Made by a program: the position numbers and the translations under genes. Positions 22,944 to 30,719 of a stretch of 32,048 bases of DNA are shown piece after piece. Origin of the DNA: Sulfurimonas sp. (GTDB lineage: Bacteria > Campylobacterota > Campylobacteria > Campylobacterales > Sulfurimonadaceae); the NCBI GenBank assembly GCA_030247515.1, contig JAOTSA010000011.1, positions 1 through 32,048 on the forward strand, given 5' to 3'. The notes beneath the pieces were generated by a model. It was given only the letters and a program-made list of their open reading frames with translations, did no database searches and was not told the origin of the DNA. The first letter of the stretch is position 1, and every line of letters starts with the position of its first letter.

Positions 22944-25520
22944 TTGCTAAAATTTCACCTCAATAAAAAACTTTTTTGGGTTATTGCTCTTCTTATCATT
23001 GTTGCCAATTTCTTTTTGACACTTTATGTTTACGACCATACACAAAAAGCGATTGAAGTAAGGGCATTTGCGAGAGGCGAATCACTCAAAGAGTACCTCC
23101 TCTCCATGCGTTATGTTTACCATCAGCAGTTTTTAAAAAGCGGCTTAGATATCAACGAAACAACTGTTGGTTTTCTGCCCGCACACGCTTCAACACGTAT
23201 TAACGACAAATTTGCCCAACTCTCAAAAGATGGTATAACTATTAGAAATGTTACAGACAAGCCGAGAAACCCAAAGAATACGGCAGATGCTTTTGAACTT
23301 GAAGCTATAGAGTACTTTAAAAAGACAAAAAGCGACAAAGCGCAAATCAAAAAAATCATCCAAAACAATCAAGAGATTTTGCACTACACCTCACCGCTTA
23401 TAATAGAGAAGTACTGCATCTCTTGCCATGGAAAAAAAGAGGAGGTTCTTCCATCTATCTTAAAGATGTACGATACCGCTTATGACTATAAAGAGGGAGA
23501 TATTCGTGGGATTACAAGTATCAAAATTCCTGTTAAGAACCTAGAAAAAGAAGCTCTCAAGAGCTTCTTTCAAACTGCATTTTTTACATGGAGTACTATT
23601 TTACTACTGCTTATCGTCGTCTATTTTGCCATCAACAAACTCACAAAACAAGAAGTAACACAAAAAGCACTTCTTCAAAAAGAGGTGGAAGAAAAAACTG
23701 CGGATTTGAGTGAGAAAAAAGAGAAACTTGAAGTTGCCTATACCCAGCAAAAACATCTCTTCTCCATTCTTAGAACCGTGGCAGACTGTAACCAAATCCT
23801 CATAACAGCGCAAAGCGTGGAAGAGCTTATCCACAAAACTGCTCTCTCTATGCATGACAACACAACATTTGCAAGTGTAAAAATCTCTCTTGTTGAGGGA
23901 GAAAAACTTGTCGTAAAAGTCTCTGCGGGGCTTGATGAAGACTTGCATCTTTTTCCTATTGAAGAGGATGTATGGAAGAGTAACGCACATCTTCACATCA
24001 AGCATGACAGCAACAAACTAGCCCTAGCTTGTAAAGAGCGCATACAAAAATACAATCTAAATGAGGTATATGGGGTACCGCTCAAAAAAGATTACCATGC
24101 GAATGACTCTTTTGGTGTTTTGTTGATTTGTACCGCACAAGAAGATGGTCTTAGTAAAGAAGAGTTAGATATGATTGATGAGTTGGCGGGCGATATCGGT
24201 TTTGCTATCAACTCTTTTAACCAAAAAGAGGCAATCAACCAACTCTCTTACTATGATACGCTGACTTACATCCCAAACCAAAGGCTCTTTGAAGGGCATC
24301 TTGCACAGGCTCTTGTAAGCAGTGATAAACATCTCAATTATGGTGCGCTTCTCTTTTTGGATTTCGATGACTTTAGAAATATTAACGATTTGACAGACAA
24401 GAACACTGGGGATACTATTTTACAAGAGATAGCACAAAGGCTGAGTGTTATGACACATCAGGAGTTTTTTGTGGCGAGACACAGTGGGGATAAATTTCTC
24501 ATTTTACTCGAAAATCTCTCAAGCATCGAAAATGAAGCTGCTATTTTAGCAAAAAACGGTGCGCAAAAAATTCAAGAGAGTATCAATGTACCTTTTATGG
24601 TGGAAGAAAAAGCTCTCTATCTTACTTGCAGTATAGGCATAGTCCTCTTTTTAGACCACAAAGAGAGCGTAAATAAACTTCTAAATGAAGCAGAATATGC
24701 GATGAGGACTGCAAAAAATGAGGGAAAAAACACTATCCGTTTTTATAATGAATCATTGCAAGGTATGACAAAATCTCGTCTTGAGATGCTTCAACGCCTC
24801 AAAGAAGCAGTTGTAGAGAAGCATCTGATGCTCTATTTTCAAAAACAGTTTGACAAAGAGCGTAATGTCATAGGTGCAGAGGCACTTTTGCGCTGGAGAT
24901 GCTCTGTTCTTGGATTTGTCTCGCCTGCTGAGTTTATCCCTCTTTCAGAAGAGTCTGGGCTTATCAAAGAGATTGGGGAATTTGTGCTTGAGAGTGCGAC
25001 AGATGTACTTTTACTTTGGAGCAAAGAGGATGCAACAAAAGAGTGGCGTATGTCGGTCAATGTAAGCCCGATACAGTTTAGGGGGGAGCATTTTGTATCA
25101 AATATAAAAGCACTTGTAAAGAGAAAAAACATCGAACCATCCCTACTTAGAATCGAACTTACAGAGGGTGTTTTGGTGGCAAATCAACAAGAGGCAATGC
25201 AAAAAATCCTAGAACTTAAAGAGTTTGGATTTTCTATATCCATAGATGATTTTGGTACTGGATACTCTAGTCTTGTTTACCTCAAAAATCTCAAAATTGA
25301 CGAACTTAAAATCGACCAATCTTTTGTATTTGGACTAGAAAAAAACAACTCTGACGCAACCATCATCAAAACAATTATCATGATGGGAAATGCACTTGGT
25401 TTTGAAGTTATCGCTGAGGGAGTGGAGAGTGAGGAGCAGTTTGACATCCTCTCATCGCTTGGATGCAACCATTTTCAGGGATATTTACTGGCAAGACCTT
25501 GCCCGTTGGAGGAGTTGTGA
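22944..25520 (+). CDS. Membrane haem-sensor c-di-GMP phosphodiesterase (DUF3365-GAF-GGDEF*-EAL)
   Basis: Residue numbers count from a GTG at 22935; I prefer the TTG at 22944 because AAAGGG lies 8 bases before it, giving 858 residues. One membrane segment (about 13-33) leads to a periplasmic DUF3365/Tll0287-like domain with a c-type haem site C161-I-S-C-H165. A second membrane segment (about 212-236), a coiled coil and a GAF-like domain (about 280-430) follow. The GGDEF domain reads SGDKF at 517-521, losing the catalytic Glu, so cyclase activity is unlikely. The EAL domain looks complete: EAL 649-651, VNVSPIQF, ELTEG, DDFGTGYSS at 771-779 and AEGVES. Predicted output is c-di-GMP hydrolysis set by a periplasmic redox or gas cue. 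Confidence 0.9.
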   Translation: MLKFHLNKKLFWVIALLIIVANFFLTLYVYDHTQKAIEVRAFARGESLKEYLLSMRYVYHQQFLKSGLDINETTVGFLPAHASTRINDKFAQLSKDGITIRNVTDKPRNPKNTADAFELEAIEYFKKTKSDKAQIKKIIQNNQEILHYTSPLIIEKYCISCHGKKEEVLPSILKMYDTAYDYKEGDIRGITSIKIPVKNLEKEALKSFFQTAFFTWSTILLLLIVVYFAINKLTKQEVTQKALLQKEVEEKTADLSEKKEKLEVAYTQQKHLFSILRTVADCNQILITAQSVEELIHKTALSMHDNTTFASVKISLVEGEKLVVKVSAGLDEDLHLFPIEEDVWKSNAHLHIKHDSNKLALACKERIQKYNLNEVYGVPLKKDYHANDSFGVLLICTAQEDGLSKEELDMIDELAGDIGFAINSFNQKEAINQLSYYDTLTYIPNQRLFEGHLAQALVSSDKHLNYGALLFLDFDDFRNINDLTDKNTGDTILQEIAQRLSVMTHQEFFVARHSGDKFLILLENLSSIENEAAILAKNGAQKIQESINVPFMVEEKALYLTCSIGIVLFLDHKESVNKLLNEAEYAMRTAKNEGKNTIRFYNESLQGMTKSRLEMLQRLKEAVVEKHLMLYFQKQFDKERNVIGAEALLRWRCSVLGFVSPAEFIPLSEESGLIKEIGEFVLESATDVLLLWSKEDATKEWRMSVNVSPIQFRGEHFVSNIKALVKRKNIEPSLLRIELTEGVLVANQQEAMQKILELKEFGFSISIDDFGTGYSSLVYLKNLKIDELKIDQSFVFGLEKNNSDATIIKTIIMMGNALGFEVIAEGVESEEQFDILSSLGCNHFQGYLLARPCPLEEL

Positions 25521-25530
25521 TTACTCGGAA

Positions 25531-25548
25531 GTGGGGCTTTAGCCCCGC
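25531..25548. terminator. GC-rich hairpin between the EAL gene and ppaC
   Basis: ggggct (25533-25538) and agcccc (25541-25546) pair around tt, with two more pairs outside (one a G-T wobble). It lies in the 45-base gap between convergent genes. No T-run follows on the + side, so it may be a dispersed palindrome or a shared weak terminator. Confidence 0.5.
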
Positions 25549-25565
25549 CCCTCTGATGAAGATTC

Positions 25566-26483
25566 TTAAAACTGTGGTTGAAGAAACGGAATAACCTGCT
25601 TTTTACGGCTAAGCACGCCATCAAGCCACGCTTGGTTTTCTTGAAGTTTAGTTTTAAATGCGGTTTCTACTTTGCTAGCGTCATCACTCAAACAGAGAAG
25701 CTGTGACCCCTCTTTCATGATATCTGTTAAAAGAATGATGATAGTATGAAGCCCATCTTCCTCTTTCATCAGTTGCATATCTGCGAAAAGTTCTGGGATT
25801 CTGCTCTCTAAAACAGAGATATCCACCATCTCAAGCTGCCCTACTCCCACACGTGTACCGTTCATATCAAAGGCTTTGTAGTCTCTTGTGTTTAAGTTTC
25901 TAGCACTTGCACCATCAACAGCCGATTTTGCGATAAACATCTCCATCGCAAGAGTTTTATAATCCTCTATACCACAAATCTCTGCAAGCTCTTTTACCGC
26001 TTTTGTGTCCGCTTTTGTACATGTTGGAGATTTGAAGATAACCGTGTCGCTAAGTATGGCACACATCATCATCCCTGCGATATCTTTTGGAACAGCAACT
26101 TTGTGGTAGTCGTACATCTCTTTAATAACTGTGTTAGAACATCCTATCGGGCGAATCCAGCACTCTAAAGGTGTATCTGTCGTGATGTCGCCGAGTTTGT
26201 GGTGGTCAACGATACCCAAAATAGTCGCTTCTTTGATGTCACTAGGAGCTTGTGCAAGGTCTGAAAAATCAACCAAATAGACTTTTTCGCCCGCATAAGA
26301 AGTTTTGAGTTCAGGTGCAGTCATGCCAAACTTTTCAAGGATAAACTCAGTCTCAGGAGAGATGTCGCCTTGACGAGTAGCGATACACTCCTCACCGATT
26401 TGGTTTTTAAGATATGCTAAAGAAATAGCACCTACGATAGAGTCAGAGTCTGGGTTTGTGTGACCAAAAATATATGTTGCCAT
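25566..26483 (-). CDS. ppaC: Manganese-dependent inorganic pyrophosphatase (family II)
   Basis: Hydrolyses pyrophosphate to phosphate. It is a DHH-family phosphoesterase of 305 residues: FGHTNPDSDS at the start supplies metal ligands H8, D12 and D14, VDFSDLAQ and the DHHKLGD motif follow, and the C-terminal DHHA2 domain ends with RKKQVIPFLQPQF, which carries the substrate-binding RKK. I chose the ATG at 26483: the longer frame starts at 26510, inside the -10 box (26515-26510), whereas 26483 has AAAGG 9 bases upstream and begins at the conserved N-terminus. Confidence 0.95.
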   Translation of the reverse strand: MATYIFGHTNPDSDSIVGAISLAYLKNQIGEECIATRQGDISPETEFILEKFGMTAPELKTSYAGEKVYLVDFSDLAQAPSDIKEATILGIVDHHKLGDITTDTPLECWIRPIGCSNTVIKEMYDYHKVAVPKDIAGMMMCAILSDTVIFKSPTCTKADTKAVKELAEICGIEDYKTLAMEMFIAKSAVDGASARNLNTRDYKAFDMNGTRVGVGQLEMVDISVLESRIPELFADMQLMKEEDGLHTIIILLTDIMKEGSQLLCLSDDASKVETAFKTKLQENQAWLDGVLSRKKQVIPFLQPQF

Positions 26484-26509
26484 AAGAGAAAGCCTTTGTT
26501 TTTTTTGCA

Positions 26510-26515
26510 ATTATA
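26510..26515 (-). promoter_or_regulatory. -10 box for ppaC
   Basis: TATAAT on the minus strand (GGTATAATTGC), giving a start near 26503 and a 20-base leader with AAAGG. Confidence 0.65.
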
Positions 26516-26539
26516 CCAAAGAGTGTTAACAAAAAACTT

Positions 26540-26640
26540 CTTATTAGATTCCAAATCGAGTTTGGAATGACGAGATTTATGAGGTTTCGTCATCCAGAAA
26601 CACAAATCGTCATCCTGAACTTGATTCAGGATCTAGATTA
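26540..26640. repeat. Inverted pair of related palindromic repeat elements
   Basis: Unit 1 contains attccaaa (26548-26555), tcgag, tttggaat (26561-26568). Unit 2 contains atcctgaa (26612-26619), cttga, ttcaggat (26625-26632). Read on the minus strand, unit 1 begins cgtcattccaaactcg; unit 2 on the plus strand begins cgtcatcctgaacttg, so they are the same element in opposite orientations. The stem differences between them are compensated on both sides. A third partial cgtcatcc lies at 26588-26595. This is a REP-like dispersed element between divergent ppaC and cls. Confidence 0.8.
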
Positions 26641-26665
26641 TGAAAAGAACTTTAGTGAAAAATGC

Positions 26666-26671
26666 TATAAT
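26666..26671 (+). promoter_or_regulatory. -10 box immediately upstream of cls
   Basis: tataat 6 bases before the ATG at 26678, with no ribosome site in ttttga. Transcription would start at about the start codon, a leaderless candidate. Confidence 0.55.
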
Positions 26672-26677
26672 TTTTGA

Positions 26678-28024
26678 ATGAACGAAACACTAAGTGCGCA
26701 AAGCACAAATCTTCTTTTTTATCATAGTTTTATAGCCTTTGGCGCATTGCTCGCTCTAGTTATGCTTGTACATATGCTCTACCATAGACGCACGCCCAGT
26801 GCCATCATAGCGTGGATTTTATCTCTTATCCTTATCCCATACATTGCAATGCCTCTTTACTTTATCATTGGGCTTAGAAAAAGAAAGAACAGATATAAAA
26901 AGAGTGCACTCTTTAAAAGCCAGACATTTACGCACCGCATGAGTAACGAAACATTTACGCTTTATACTGATGGTGTTGCGTTTTACGAGGCATTTATGAA
27001 CTGTATCAAAGAGGCGAAACACTCCATCTCCATCAGTGCTTATATCTTTGAGTATGACAAAACAACCAAAGAGATTATTAAAGCGTTGGTGCAGAGAGCA
27101 GATGATGGCGTGGAGATAAAGATACTCCTTGACTCTCTAGGCTCTATCCTCCTCTACTTCACGTGGTACAGACTGGGAGTGCTTAAAAATGCAGGCGTGA
27201 AAGTGAGGTTTTTTATGCCCATTTTTCAAATGCCACTAAGAAATTACATCAACCTCCGCAACCATAGAAAAATCTATATTTTTGACAATGAAAAAGTTTT
27301 AAGCGGCGGAGCAAATCTCTCGGATGCCTATCTGGGAGCCCTGCACCAAAAAGAACGTTGGGAAGATATCATGTTTTTGGTTGAGGGGGCATCGGTGAGA
27401 GATTACTTTGATATCTTTGCCTCTGACTGGTTCTATGCTTCTGGTGAAAAGATGCACTTTACGCATAAAAAGCAGGAAGCTCATGGCGAAAATCTTTTAC
27501 AGGTTATCCCATCTGGTCCAGATGTAAATCAAGATATTTTATACGAGATGCTTCTCTCTGGTATCTACCAAGCGCATAAGAAAATCACTATCATAACGCC
27601 CTACTTTATCCCAAACAGCTCTCTTATGGAAGCACTTATCATCGCCCATCATAGAGGAGTTGATGTCAAACTCATTACCCCAAAAGAGGCAAATCACACT
27701 ATCGTAAACCTCGCAAGAAGCTCCTACATGCGAGAGCTTGAAGAGGCGGGGATAAAAATCTATCTCTATAATGGCGCAATGCTTCATGCAAAAGCGATTC
27801 TTTTTGACGAGGAGAGCGTTTTGCTCGGGAGTGTCAACTTTGACAACAGAAGTCTTTTTCTCAACTACGAGGTAGCAACGTTTGTCTATAGCCCAAAAAT
27901 CATTCGAGAGATTGAGATTTGGAGTGATGGACTTATGGCAAACGCATCATTTGGAACGAAAAATGTCTCCACACTCAAAAGAGTTTTTGAAAATCTTATG
28001 CGCATTATCGCACCGCAACTCTAA
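26678..28024 (+). CDS. cls: Cardiolipin synthase (phospholipase D type)
   Basis: Makes cardiolipin from two phosphatidylglycerols at the inner membrane. Two N-terminal membrane segments (about 13-33 and 43-64) end in a basic GLRKRKNRYKK stretch. Two HKD motifs give the active site: HRKIYIFDNEKVLSGGANLSD in the first half and HAKAILFDEESVLLGSVNFDNRS in the second. The 448 residues are slightly shorter than the usual 480-510. The EEP-family gene begins 4 bases after its stop, so the two are probably co-transcribed. Confidence 0.95.
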   Translation: MNETLSAQSTNLLFYHSFIAFGALLALVMLVHMLYHRRTPSAIIAWILSLILIPYIAMPLYFIIGLRKRKNRYKKSALFKSQTFTHRMSNETFTLYTDGVAFYEAFMNCIKEAKHSISISAYIFEYDKTTKEIIKALVQRADDGVEIKILLDSLGSILLYFTWYRLGVLKNAGVKVRFFMPIFQMPLRNYINLRNHRKIYIFDNEKVLSGGANLSDAYLGALHQKERWEDIMFLVEGASVRDYFDIFASDWFYASGEKMHFTHKKQEAHGENLLQVIPSGPDVNQDILYEMLLSGIYQAHKKITIITPYFIPNSSLMEALIIAHHRGVDVKLITPKEANHTIVNLARSSYMRELEEAGIKIYLYNGAMLHAKAILFDEESVLLGSVNFDNRSLFLNYEVATFVYSPKIIREIEIWSDGLMANASFGTKNVSTLKRVFENLMRIIAPQL

Positions 28025-28028
28025 AAAA

Positions 28029-28763
28029 ATGTTTCTTCCAAACAGCCTTATAAAATCACTCAAACATCAAGAGAACCATCTTGAAAAAGAGTTTTCTCTT
28101 TTATGCTGGAATGTCGCAAAATTGACACTAAAAAGTCACTATAAAGAGTTTTTAAACACTCTTGTAGAGGGCTATAAACTAGATATTTTGCTTCTTCAAG
28201 AGGTTAAAAAAAGCCTCTCGCATGAGCTTGAGCTTCATGATTACTCTTATATTTTATCGCCAAATATCGAGACTAAAAACCATATTTTCGGTGTTTTGAG
28301 CGCATTTAAGAGTTCATGTCATGGCGAACTCTCTTTGCTTACAAAAAAGCGTGAACTGCGATGCGCAACACACAAAACAACACTCCTCACACACCACAAA
28401 ATCTCTGAGCATACAACGCTTCTCATAGTAAATCTCCACGCCATAAACTTTGTACATAACAGTGACTTTAAAAATGAACTTAGAGAGATTTACGAGGCTA
28501 TAAAAATGCACAACGGAGCGATGATAGTGGCGGGAGATTTTAACACTTGGAATCTAAAAAGAGTTCACTACTTGGAGGAGTTCAGCAACGATTTGGAGCT
28601 GAAAAAGGTAGCTTTTGAGAGCGAGAAAGATATCAAGAAAGTTTTTTCCAACTCGCTTGATTATATCTTTTACAGAGGTTTGGAAGTCACTTTTGCAACC
28701 GTGGTTGACAGCAAAAAAATCTCCGACCATAACCCTATCATTGCAAAGTTTTGTACTGTTTGA
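28029..28763 (+). CDS. Endonuclease/exonuclease/phosphatase (EEP) family hydrolase
   Basis: From the ATG at 28029 the protein has 244 residues. It has the EEP active-site order: LLCWNVAKL (metal Asn), ILLLQEV (metal Glu), LLIVNLHAINF (catalytic His), VAGDFNTW (Asp/Asn pair) and KISDHNPIIAKF (terminal Asp-His). EEP proteins cut DNA, RNA, sphingomyelin or inositol phosphates; the substrate cannot be told here. There is no signal peptide, so it is cytosolic. An upstream in-frame start at 27882 would overlap cls by 143 bases and adds no conserved sequence. Pairing with a lipid enzyme hints at, but does not prove, a phospholipid or nucleotide role. Confidence 0.87.
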   Translation: MFLPNSLIKSLKHQENHLEKEFSLLCWNVAKLTLKSHYKEFLNTLVEGYKLDILLLQEVKKSLSHELELHDYSYILSPNIETKNHIFGVLSAFKSSCHGELSLLTKKRELRCATHKTTLLTHHKISEHTTLLIVNLHAINFVHNSDFKNELREIYEAIKMHNGAMIVAGDFNTWNLKRVHYLEEFSNDLELKKVAFESEKDIKKVFSNSLDYIFYRGLEVTFATVVDSKKISDHNPIIAKFCTV

Positions 28764-28779
28764 GACGATTATATTTAGA

Positions 28780-28785
28780 TACAAT
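28780..28785 (+). promoter_or_regulatory. -10-like box upstream of the 26-codon gene
   Basis: tacaat after tatatttaga, 49 bases before the ATG at 28835. With the hairpin at 28915-28949 it would define a transcript of roughly 160 bases. Confidence 0.45.
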
Positions 28786-28834
28786 TATGGAGTGAAAGCA
28801 GAAATGTGAGTAGCAGAAACCAAAAGGAGATAAG

Positions 28835-28915
28835 ATGAAAAGGGATTTCATCGATACGCTCTTAAAGGTTTTGAAAGCTATCTATCTGATACTTCAAATC
28901 CTAAAAGAGTTTTGA
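28835..28915 (+). CDS. 26-residue amphipathic hydrophobic peptide
   Basis: The frame starts at ATG 28835 behind a near-perfect ribosome site (aaaaggagataag) and stops with TGA at 28913-28915. The peptide begins MKRDFIDTLLKVLKAIY and continues with a Leu/Ile-rich end plus KEF, so Lys residues repeat at helical spacing along a hydrophobic helix. The stop codon abuts a terminator hairpin and a promoter-like box lies upstream, so it looks like a self-contained small gene. Candidate roles are a type I toxin-like or membrane-active peptide (such short peptides, e.g. AapA, are known in Campylobacterota) or a regulatory small membrane protein. No antisense promoter is obvious. Confidence 0.6.
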   Translation: MKRDFIDTLLKVLKAIYLILQILKEF

Positions 28916-28949
28916 GAGAGGGGGACTGCAACCCCTCCTCTATCCTTTT
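28915..28949 (+). terminator. Terminator of the 26-codon gene
   Basis: agagag plus ggggg pairs with cccctc and, past one bulged c, tct, around the loop gactgcaa; atccttttg follows. The stem starts at the TGA stop, a compact layout typical of small-RNA-size messages. Confidence 0.6.
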
Positions 28950-28983
28950 GTGACAAAATCATACCATAAAACAAGGAAATGCA

Positions 28984-29109
28984 ATGTTAGAGTTTATAAA
29001 ATCCATAGATACCGAAATCATTTTAGCTCTTATAGTTATAATTCAAGGCTACATGCATAGCAACCTTGTAAAAAGAGTAAAAGCACTTGAAGATGAAAAA
29101 GTGCATTGA
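28984..29109 (+). CDS. 41-residue single-span membrane protein
   Basis: An ATG at 28984 with AAGGA 6 bases upstream opens a 41-codon frame that stops at 29107-29109. The peptide is MLEFIKSIDTEIIL at the start, a single membrane segment (about 11-24), then a charged helical tail (NLVKRVKALEDEKVH). It is separated from the 26-codon gene by a terminator, so it would need its own promoter; only weak AT-rich candidates are seen in 28950-28972. It ends 11 bases from the convergent nitroreductase gene. Function unknown. Confidence 0.5.
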   Translation: MLEFIKSIDTEIILALIVIIQGYMHSNLVKRVKALEDEKVH

Positions 29110-29120
29110 ACATTTAGAGT

Positions 29121-29750
29121 TTACTCTATAAACTCCACAACTTCATCAAAAGAGAGCCGTAACTGTGGTGATTGTTCATTGACTCTGTATCCAAAAGGAA
29201 TGATGAGTGAGAGCTGATATGCTTTAGTATCAAGCTCTAAAATCTCCTCCACACGCTCTTTTTCAAACCCCTCTATCGGGCAGCTGTCGATGCCTAGCGT
29301 TGCGGCGCATGTCATCATATTTGCAGCGGCGATATAGGTCTGTCTTGCACTCCAGCAGAGCGTATTTGTGTCACTCTCAAGTGTTGTTTTGAGATGTTTT
29401 GCGTACAAATCTATATAAAAATCAAACTTCTCTTTTGGCATCTCTCTTCTTTGAAACCTCTTTGCAGGCACGCCAGACTCCACTCGCAAACTCTCAATCG
29501 CCACCAAGATAACCACCAAATGCGAACAGGTCGTGATTTGTGGCTGATTCCAACAAAACGGTCTTAGTTTGGCTTTTAGCTCCTCATTTGTGATAACCAA
29601 AAACCTCCACGGCTCCATCCCAAAAGAGGACGGCGACTTTCGCCCCGCTTCAAGTATCTCTCTTATCTCTTTGTCAGATATCTTTTTGCTCTCATCAAAA
29701 ATCTTGCACGCATGCCTAAAATCCATCGCTTGGCTAAATGTTTTGCGCAT
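29121..29750 (-). CDS. FMN-dependent nitroreductase family protein (RdxA/FrxA-like)
   Basis: A 209-residue cytosolic flavoprotein. The N-terminal FRHACKIFD (Arg-phosphate contact), the GRKSPSSFGMEPWRFLVI loop and the C-terminal GIDSCPIEGFEKERV and SLIIPFGYR are typical of NAD(P)H nitroreductases. In Helicobacter the relatives RdxA and FrxA reduce nitroaromatics and activate metronidazole. The physiological substrate here is not known. AAGAGG precedes the ATG and TATAAT sits at 29781-29776. Confidence 0.9.
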   Translation of the reverse strand: MRKTFSQAMDFRHACKIFDESKKISDKEIREILEAGRKSPSSFGMEPWRFLVITNEELKAKLRPFCWNQPQITTCSHLVVILVAIESLRVESGVPAKRFQRREMPKEKFDFYIDLYAKHLKTTLESDTNTLCWSARQTYIAAANMMTCAATLGIDSCPIEGFEKERVEEILELDTKAYQLSLIIPFGYRVNEQSPQLRLSFDEVVEFIE

Positions 29751-29775
29751 CTTTTACCTCTTTTTATTTTCCAAA

Positions 29776-29781
29776 ATTATA
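29776..29781 (-). promoter_or_regulatory. -10 box for the nitroreductase gene
   Basis: TATAAT on the minus strand (AGTATATAATTTTGG). It shares bases with the opposite -10 box for the AEC gene at 29780-29785. Confidence 0.6.
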
Positions 29782-29785
29782 TACT
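29780..29785 (+). promoter_or_regulatory. -10 box for the AEC transporter gene
   Basis: tatact, 26 bases upstream of the TTG start at 29812, overlapping the divergent nitroreductase -10 by two bases. Confidence 0.5.
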
Positions 29786-29811
29786 TCCAAATTAAATAAC
29801 AAGGGAACTTC

Positions 29812-30711
29812 TTGGAAAATTTCGCACTTATTTTTGTAGCCATTTTTCTTGGGTATGTTATGGGGAGAATGGGGGCTTTTTCTGGGGAAGCACCGCTTGT
29901 TTTAAACAAGTTTATCCTCTACATCTCCGCTCCTGCGCTTGTTTTGCAACAGATTCCAAAACTTACCCTCTCGCTTGAAGTTTTGATACCTGTTTTTCTT
30001 GCTTGGAGCGTTATGAGCATAAGCGCCGTGGCTATCTTTTTTTTCTCTAAGTTTTTCAAATTTTCCAAAGAGGTGACTGGCTCACTTATGCTTGTGGCAG
30101 TTTTGGGAAACAGTTCTTATCTTGGCATCCCTATCGTGAGTGCCTATTTTGGGGATGGGGCACTCGGTTATGTGCTTATGTACGACCAACTAGGTACGTT
30201 TATAGCACTCTCGACTTATGGAACTTTTGTCTCTATCTACTACGCAAGCGCAAAAGAGATACACATTCGGCTGCTTTTGCTTAAAATCATCTCTTTTCCC
30301 CCTTTTTTGGCACTCCTTGCGGCACTATTTTTGATGGGTACTGCTTTTCCTCCCATCGTAGAGAGTGTGCTTGTTTCGCTCTCAAGTACCATCATTCCAC
30401 TCGCACTTGTTGCAGTTGGGCTTGGACTGCGCTTTAAACTTCCAAAAGAGGAGATACTGCCCTTTAGCGTAGCACTTGTTGTGAAACTCATCTTTGCACC
30501 CATCATTGCCATCGCTCTTTGTGCTCTTTTTGGCTGGAACTCTTTGGCGGCAAATGTTTCCATCATGGAAGCATCCATGGCACCTATGATAACAGCCGCC
30601 GCCGTTGCCTCTATGGCGGGTCTCGCTCCTCGTCTTAGTTCTGCCATCGTTGGGTATGGCATCATCCTCTCGCTTGGAACTACATGGGTAGTGCATTATT
30701 TGATAACTTAG
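29812..30711 (+). CDS. AEC (auxin efflux carrier) family permease
   Basis: The product has 299 residues forming about ten membrane spans in two five-helix halves, typical of the bacterial AEC family. Landmarks are GYVMGRMGAFS in the first span region, VAVLGNSSYLGIPIV with the crossover Asn-Ser/Pro, and ASMAPMITAAAVASMAGL in the eighth to ninth spans. Relatives export or import organic acids such as malate or malonate; specificity is unknown. The start is TTG at 29812 with AAGGGA upstream. It is divergent from the nitroreductase and is followed 8 bases later by the YchJ gene. Confidence 0.9.
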   Translation: MENFALIFVAIFLGYVMGRMGAFSGEAPLVLNKFILYISAPALVLQQIPKLTLSLEVLIPVFLAWSVMSISAVAIFFFSKFFKFSKEVTGSLMLVAVLGNSSYLGIPIVSAYFGDGALGYVLMYDQLGTFIALSTYGTFVSIYYASAKEIHIRLLLLKIISFPPFLALLAALFLMGTAFPPIVESVLVSLSSTIIPLALVAVGLGLRFKLPKEEILPFSVALVVKLIFAPIIAIALCALFGWNSLAANVSIMEASMAPMITAAAVASMAGLAPRLSSAIVGYGIILSLGTTWVVHYLIT

Positions 30712-30719
30712 GAGATTTT

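Noticed and set aside
23604-24005. A 133-codon antisense frame in the EAL gene
   Set aside because: Shadow of the coiled-coil and GAF region; Phe/Lys/Cys-rich with no motif.
27882-28028. An N-terminal extension of the EEP protein
   Set aside because: It overlaps cls by 143 bases and encodes residues that look like out-of-frame cls; the conserved domain starts after 28029.
30240-30665. A 141-codon antisense frame in the AEC gene
   Set aside because: Met/Ala/Ser-rich shadow of membrane helices; no supporting signals.
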